Below are positions 23,867 to 27,924 of a stretch of DNA of 27,924 nucleotides, piece after piece. Within the stretch, counting starts at the first letter, position 1. Each line of letters opens with the position of its first letter. The translations under genes and the position numbers were made by a program. The notes below the pieces were generated by a model, which saw only the letters and a list, made by a program, of their open reading frames with translations, searched no databases and had not been told where the DNA came from. This DNA is from Desulfuromonadaceae bacterium (GTDB taxonomy: Bacteria; Desulfobacterota; Desulfuromonadia; Desulfuromonadales; UBA2294): contig JAGXHN010000015.1 of the NCBI GenBank assembly GCA_024636225.1, forward strand, positions 1 through 27,924, written 5' to 3'.

Positions 23867-25426
23867 GTGAATATAGAAACCGTAGTTATTGCCTTTATTG
23901 CTGCAGTTGTCGGAGCAATTATAGGAGCGCTGGTAAAAGGGAAACTGGGCGGAAGCAAAATCGCTAATGCCGAGCGGGCGGCTATGCAGATCGTTGAGGT
24001 CGCTACGAAAGAGGCTGATTCGGTTCTCAAAGAGGCTGTTATTCAAGCCAAAGACACGATTCTTCAGGCGAAGACCGAATGGGAAGCGGAAGCTCGCGAG
24101 TTGCGTCGAGAAGTGCAGAATCAGGAGCGACGCATTCAGCAGAAGGAAGAGAATCTCGATCGAAAAGTTGATCAAATTGATCTTCGTGAAGAAGAGCTGC
24201 AGAAAAGAGAACAGTTTCAGGTTTCGCAGGAAAAGCTCCTGAAGGAGCGTGAGCTGGAGACAGAAGGGCTGTTGCAGGATCAACGTCAGCAGCTCGAAAA
24301 GATTTCCGGTATGAGTACCGAAGAGGCTAAAAAGACTCTGCTCACGTCAATGGAGAGTGAGGCTCGGCATGATGCGGCGAAGATGATCAAGCAGATTGAG
24401 GATGAGGCGAAGGAGACGGCCGACAAAAAGGCCCGGAATATTCTGGCCTTGACGATTCAACGTTATGCTGGCGATTTTGTTGCCGAAAAAACAGTGAGTG
24501 TTGTTCCGTTGCCCGCCGATGAAATGAAAGGTCGGATCATCGGCCGAGAAGGCCGAAACATCAGGGCGATTGAGGCTGCAACCGGAGTCGATCTGATCAT
24601 TGATGATACGCCAGAGGCCGTTATTATTTCCGGATTTAATCCGGTGCGCAGGGAAGTGGCGCGACTCTCCCTTGAAAAACTGATTGCCGACGGTCGCATA
24701 CACCCCTCACGGATTGAGGAAGTTGTCAAAAAGTCTGAACAGGAGGTCGATGATAAAATCCGCGAGGCTGGAGAGCAGGCAACATTTGATGTCGGTGTGC
24801 ACGGAATTCATCCGGAGATCATAAAGCTGATCGGTCGGTTGCTCTATCGGACATCTTATGGACAGAATGTTCTGCAACATTCGATTGAGGTCTCCTTCCT
24901 CTGCGGCATCATGGCCGCTGAACTCGGTATTAATATCAAGCAGGCAAAGCGTGCCGGTCTTCTGCACGATATTGGCAAGGCGGTTGATCATGAAGTGGAA
25001 GGTTCACATGCAGTGATCGGTGCTGATCTCGCTCGCAAATATGGTGAATCGTCGCAGATCGTTCACGCGATCGGCGCGCATCATGAAGACGAAAAGCCGG
25101 AGACGGTGCTTGCGGTGCTGGTGCAGGCAGCCGATGCACTCTCTGGCGCACGACCGGGGGCGCGTCGTGAAATGCTGGAAACCTATGTGAAGCGGTTGGG
25201 TGATCTGGAGCGGATCGGCACTTCATTTCCGGGGTGTACCAGTTGTTTTGCAATTCAGGCTGGCCGGGAAATCCGTGTTCTGGTCTCAAGTGAAAAAGTC
25301 TCTGATGCACAATCGCATATTTTGGCCAAAGATATCGCCCGAAAAATCGAAGATGAGATGACTTATCCCGGGCAAATCAAGGTGAATGTCATCCGTGAAA
25401 CCCGTGCAGTCGATTATGCCAAGTAA
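23867..25426 (+). CDS. rny: Ribonuclease Y
   Basis: Membrane-bound endoribonuclease that starts mRNA decay. It has 519 residues. Order: N-terminal membrane helix at about 3-22; long charged coiled coil at about 40-170; KH domain at about 205-275 with the G-x-x-G loop GREG at 226-229; HD domain at about 330-430 with H367-D368 in LLHDIGK and AHHEDEKP, the metal-binding site. The start is GTG at 23867 with GAGGGAG at 23851-23857, nine bases upstream and inside the ygfA end. Followed directly by ymdB, the usual partner in rny-ymdB pairs. Confidence 0.97.
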   Translation: MNIETVVIAFIAAVVGAIIGALVKGKLGGSKIANAERAAMQIVEVATKEADSVLKEAVIQAKDTILQAKTEWEAEARELRREVQNQERRIQQKEENLDRKVDQIDLREEELQKREQFQVSQEKLLKERELETEGLLQDQRQQLEKISGMSTEEAKKTLLTSMESEARHDAAKMIKQIEDEAKETADKKARNILALTIQRYAGDFVAEKTVSVVPLPADEMKGRIIGREGRNIRAIEAATGVDLIIDDTPEAVIISGFNPVRREVARLSLEKLIADGRIHPSRIEEVVKKSEQEVDDKIREAGEQATFDVGVHGIHPEIIKLIGRLLYRTSYGQNVLQHSIEVSFLCGIMAAELGINIKQAKRAGLLHDIGKAVDHEVEGSHAVIGADLARKYGESSQIVHAIGAHHEDEKPETVLAVLVQAADALSGARPGARREMLETYVKRLGDLERIGTSFPGCTSCFAIQAGREIRVLVSSEKVSDAQSHILAKDIARKIEDEMTYPGQIKVNVIRETRAVDYAK

Positions 25427-25457
25427 TAGCAAACGTTTATTGGAGTTTTGATTAACT

Positions 25458-26243
25458 GTGCGAATCCTTTTTGTTGGAGATATTGTCGGACGGCCAGGTC
25501 GACTGGCGCTGCGGGAACGGCTTGGCCGATTGATAGACATTCACTATATCGATCTGGTCGTTGCCAATGGTGAGAATGCTGCTGCGGGGTTTGGTTTGAC
25601 TGCCGATGTTGCCGATGAACTGTTCGATTGTGGCATTGATGTTCTGACCAGCGGCAATCATATCTGGGACAAAAAAGATATTTTTGATCTGCTTGACAGC
25701 GATGAACGACTGTTACGGCCTGCGAACTACCCGGGCGATGCGCCGGGGCGCGGTGCGGGTATCTATCGAACAGCAGGCGGTACTCGTATCGGGGTTATTA
25801 ATCTGGAAGGGAGGGTCTTTATGAATAATCTCGACTGCCCTTTTCGGACGGCAGATCGTCTGGTGGAAAAAATGCGTCAGACGACTCCGATTATCCTGGT
25901 CGATTTTCATGCTGAGGCAACGAGTGAGAAAACGGCTCTCGGTTGGCATCTCGCTGGCCGTGTTTCGGCCGTGGTTGGGACTCATACTCATGTTCAGACC
26001 GCAGATGAACGGATTTTACCGCCTGGTACAGCCTATATATCAGATGTCGGCATGACCGGGAGTCGTGACGGCGTAATCGGGATGCGCCGTGAACAGGTGA
26101 TCGGAAAGTTTTTTGATCAGCGGCCGACCCGGTTTGAAATCGCCAAGAATGACCCCGCTATTAATGCCGTTATTATTGAAGTCGATGCTGACTCCGGTCG
26201 GGCACTGAAGATCGATCGGGTGTTTGAGCCCGTCAATATCTGA
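25458..26243 (+). CDS. ymdB: YmdB-type metallophosphoesterase
   Basis: Calcineurin-like phosphoesterase with cyclic-nucleotide phosphodiesterase activity in Bacillus relatives (TIGR00282 family). It has 261 residues. Metal-site residues are all present: D8 in GDIVG, E39 and N40 in NGENAA, N67 and H68 in GNHIWD, H151 in DFHAEA, and H176 and H178 in GTHTHV. The start is GTG with TGGAG 12 bases upstream, a rather long spacing. It follows rny by 31 bases, matching the rny-ymdB order of many bacteria. Its substrate here is unproven. Confidence 0.94.
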   Translation: MRILFVGDIVGRPGRLALRERLGRLIDIHYIDLVVANGENAAAGFGLTADVADELFDCGIDVLTSGNHIWDKKDIFDLLDSDERLLRPANYPGDAPGRGAGIYRTAGGTRIGVINLEGRVFMNNLDCPFRTADRLVEKMRQTTPIILVDFHAEATSEKTALGWHLAGRVSAVVGTHTHVQTADERILPPGTAYISDVGMTGSRDGVIGMRREQVIGKFFDQRPTRFEIAKNDPAINAVIIEVDADSGRALKIDRVFEPVNI

Positions 26244-26300
26244 AGAGTTACGGCCTTTTAAGTTGACTTTGAACATCCTTTCACGCAAGGCAGGTAGAGT

Positions 26301-27521
26301 ATGAAGACGGTTTCTGAACAGATGGAAGTGATTCGTCGGGGCTCTGTAGAAATTCTCGTCGAGGCAGAGCTGAAAGAGAAATTGCAAAAGTCGATCGATG
26401 AAGGTCGTCCCCTGCGGATCAAGGCTGGCTTTGATCCGACCGCTCCCGATCTTCATATCGGACATACGGTTCTGATTCAGAAGCTTAAGCAATTTCAGGA
26501 TCTGGGACATGAGGTCTGTTTTTTGATCGGCGATTTTACCGGGATGATCGGCGATCCGACCGGCAAGAATGAGACCCGTAAGGCTTTAACCCGTGAGGAT
26601 GTTCTGGCCAACGCTCAGACCTACAAGACCCAGGTGTTTAAAATTCTCGACCCTGAGAAGACCCGGGTGGTGTTTAATAGTGAATGGATGGGGAAGATGT
26701 CCGCATCTGACCTGATCGGTCTCGCAGCACGTCACACTGTCGCCCGCATGCTAGAACGTGATGATTTTCATAAACGCCACATCGGCAACCAGCCGATCGC
26801 GATTCATGAATTTCTCTACCCCTTGGTACAAGGGTATGATTCTGTTGCCCTGGAAGCCGATGTTGAGCTTGGCGGCACGGATCAAAAGTTCAACCTGCTG
26901 GTTGGGCGTGAGCTGCAGAAGCAGTACGGACAGCGGCCGCAATGCGTACTGACCATGCCTCTACTCGAGGGACTTGACGGCGTGCAGAAGATGAGCAAGT
27001 CGCTGAACAATTATATAGGTATTACTGAATCAGCCAAAGAGATTTACGGCAAGATCATGAGCATCTCTGATGAGCTGATGTTACGCTACTATGAATTGCT
27101 CTCTGACACGGATCTTGAAACGTTGAAACAGATCAAAGCCGGGGTCGCCGGGGAAGAGGGGGGGCGTCACCCGATGGCGTCCAAGAAGGCGTTGGCGCAT
27201 GAACTCGTTGTGCGCTTTCATGATGAGACGGCAGCAGTGAGCGCTGCTCAGGAGTTTGTTCAGCAGTTCGGCCAGAAGGAGATTCCCGAAGATATCCCGG
27301 TAGTTACTCTTCAGTCGGCTGAGCCGATCTGGATCTGCAAGTTACTGTGTGATGCCGGTCTGGTTGCATCGAACGGAGAAGCGAGGCGGTTAGTAAAACA
27401 GGGTGGCGTGCGTATCGACGGTGATAAGGTTGAAAACGATGCGCTCGAGCTCGGTCCAGAAGGTGAATTTGTTCTTCAGGCTGGCAAACGCCGATTCGCA
27501 CGGATTGTTTTCACGCCTTAG
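26301..27521 (+). CDS. tyrS: Tyrosyl-tRNA synthetase
   Basis: Charges tRNA-Tyr with tyrosine. It has 406 residues. Class I motifs are HIGH at 52-55 and KMSKS at 230-234. The tyrosine-site region [14 protein letters not shown], then [15 protein letters not shown] and [12 protein letters not shown], match the TyrZ-like branch rather than the E. coli TyrS branch. A C-terminal S4 domain starts at about residue 340 ([27 protein letters not shown]). The ATG has AGG 6 bases upstream. No T-box or terminator was seen on either side. It is the last protein gene before the rRNA operon. Confidence 0.96.
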   Translation: MKTVSEQMEVIRRGSVEILVEAELKEKLQKSIDEGRPLRIKAGFDPTAPDLHIGHTVLIQKLKQFQDLGHEVCFLIGDFTGMIGDPTGKNETRKALTREDVLANAQTYKTQVFKILDPEKTRVVFNSEWMGKMSASDLIGLAARHTVARMLERDDFHKRHIGNQPIAIHEFLYPLVQGYDSVALEADVELGGTDQKFNLLVGRELQKQYGQRPQCVLTMPLLEGLDGVQKMSKSLNNYIGITESAKEIYGKIMSISDELMLRYYELLSDTDLETLKQIKAGVAGEEGGRHPMASKKALAHELVVRFHDETAAVSAAQEFVQQFGQKEIPEDIPVVTLQSAEPIWICKLLCDAGLVASNGEARRLVKQGGVRIDGDKVENDALELGPEGEFVLQAGKRRFARIVFTP

Positions 27522-27886
27522 CCGCGACGGTTACTTATCCTTTTCAAGCGAGTCATCTTGATTTGCGCGCGATTAAATTTAAATCCCTGTTTTTATTTAT
27601 ATTGCTTGACTCCATTCGTACGAATTGGGTATAAACACCCCTTCTTGCCATGGGGTGAATCGCGCTTAACACGACTCAGTACAGAGGCAGAGAAAAAGTA
27701 AAAAATAAATCGAAAAACAGGTTGACACAGCAAGATGGTTTGGTTTATCTTCCCCCTCCTGTCGCAAAGAATAAGCGACTCGGGAAGAGCTGGTCTTTGA
27801 AAACTGAATAGCAGACAAATAAGATAGTTAGCGTAAAAAAAGTCTTAAACTGACTAAAAAAGTTAGAATCAAATTATACAGTTATA
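27522..27886 (+). promoter_or_regulatory. rrn: rRNA operon control region and leader
   Basis: A 365-base gap with no gene. It has an AT-rich tract at about 27570-27605 that could act as an UP element. Promoter P1 is TTGACT 27606-27611 and TATAAA 27630-27635 (18-base spacer); a second, weaker P2 is TTGACA 27722-27727 and TATCTT 27746-27751 (18-base spacer). A CACCCC/GGGGTG dyad at 27636-27657 lies over the P1 start site. A boxA-like antitermination site, TGGTCTTTGAAAACT, is at 27791-27805. No separate terminator for tyrS is visible. Confidence 0.65.
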
Positions 27887-27924
27887 CAACTGGAGAGTTT
27901 GATCCTGGCTCAGAACGAACGCTA
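27887..27924 (+). rRNA. rrs: 16S ribosomal RNA, 5' end only
   Basis: The first 38 bases of a small-subunit rRNA gene, cut by the window end. TGGAGAGTTTGATCCTGGCT at 27891-27910 followed by CAGAACGAACGCT is the standard 16S 5' sequence. The 5' boundary is placed by alignment with the E. coli start. Confidence 0.97.

Noticed and set aside
23741..24283. Open frame of 180 residues opposite rny
   Set aside because: Leu/Phe-rich composition comes from the complement of the charged coiled coil of RNase Y; no gene signals.
1..27924. CRISPR array, insertion sequence, prophage, tRNA or defence system
   Set aside because: No regular direct repeats, transposase, integrase or tRNA-like cloverleaf was found by eye; gene content is core housekeeping, transport and signalling.

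Overview
The window looks like core chromosome of a deltaproteobacterium of the Desulfuromonadales (Geobacter/Pelobacter/Desulfuromonas type; genus not resolved). The grounds are the ribosomal bL9-DnaB cluster preceded by a DUF2232 membrane protein, a eukaryote-like citrate synthase of the kind known from Geobacteraceae, a dusB(nifR3)-ntrB-ntrC operon, and a cell-division/RNA-decay block ending at a 16S rRNA gene. No prophage, insertion sequence, CRISPR array or tRNA was seen.

Layout. (1) Bases 12-2719, plus strand: DUF2232 membrane protein, rplI and dnaB, with a GC-rich hairpin between rplI and dnaB and a terminator after dnaB that overlaps the end of folA. (2) Bases 2762-7498, mixed: folA (minus), a small conserved-looking unknown protein (plus), then a divergent transport pair: a tonB-nlpC/p60 unit (minus) facing a TonB-dependent receptor (plus). 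(3) Bases 7512-15299, one tightly packed minus-strand operon read dusB -> ntrB -> ntrC -> hybrid sensor kinase -> LVIVD beta-propeller protein, with overlaps or gaps of no more than about 13 bases. (4) Bases 15300-17045: a long regulatory gap containing a dyad and a sigma70-type promoter, gltA, and a strong intrinsic terminator. (5) Bases 17286-27521, plus strand: smc, a roadblock/LC7 protein, ftsY, a short zapB-like gene, zapA, a probable 6S RNA, the 5-formyltetrahydrofolate cyclo-ligase gene, rny, ymdB and tyrS. (6) Bases 27522-27924: rRNA promoters, leader with a boxA-like site, and the first bases of a 16S rRNA gene.

How the parts work together. Regions 1 and 5 are housekeeping: translation, replication, chromosome condensation, membrane targeting, Z-ring assembly and RNA turnover. 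Region 3 is regulatory: a nitrogen-type two-component pair co-transcribed with tRNA dihydrouridine synthase and extended by a membrane hybrid kinase and a surface or periplasmic double propeller. Region 2 includes an outer-membrane uptake system of unknown substrate with its own TonB.

The most interesting signal is at 22994-23270. The 3' end of the probable 6S RNA can pair either with its own 5' end or with the ribosome binding site of the downstream folate gene, so the two structures exclude each other. Other points worth checking are a Cys/His cluster in DnaB, a 14-repeat LVIVD protein attached to the ntrBC operon, a 21-base dyad in front of gltA, and dyads in the receptor promoter.
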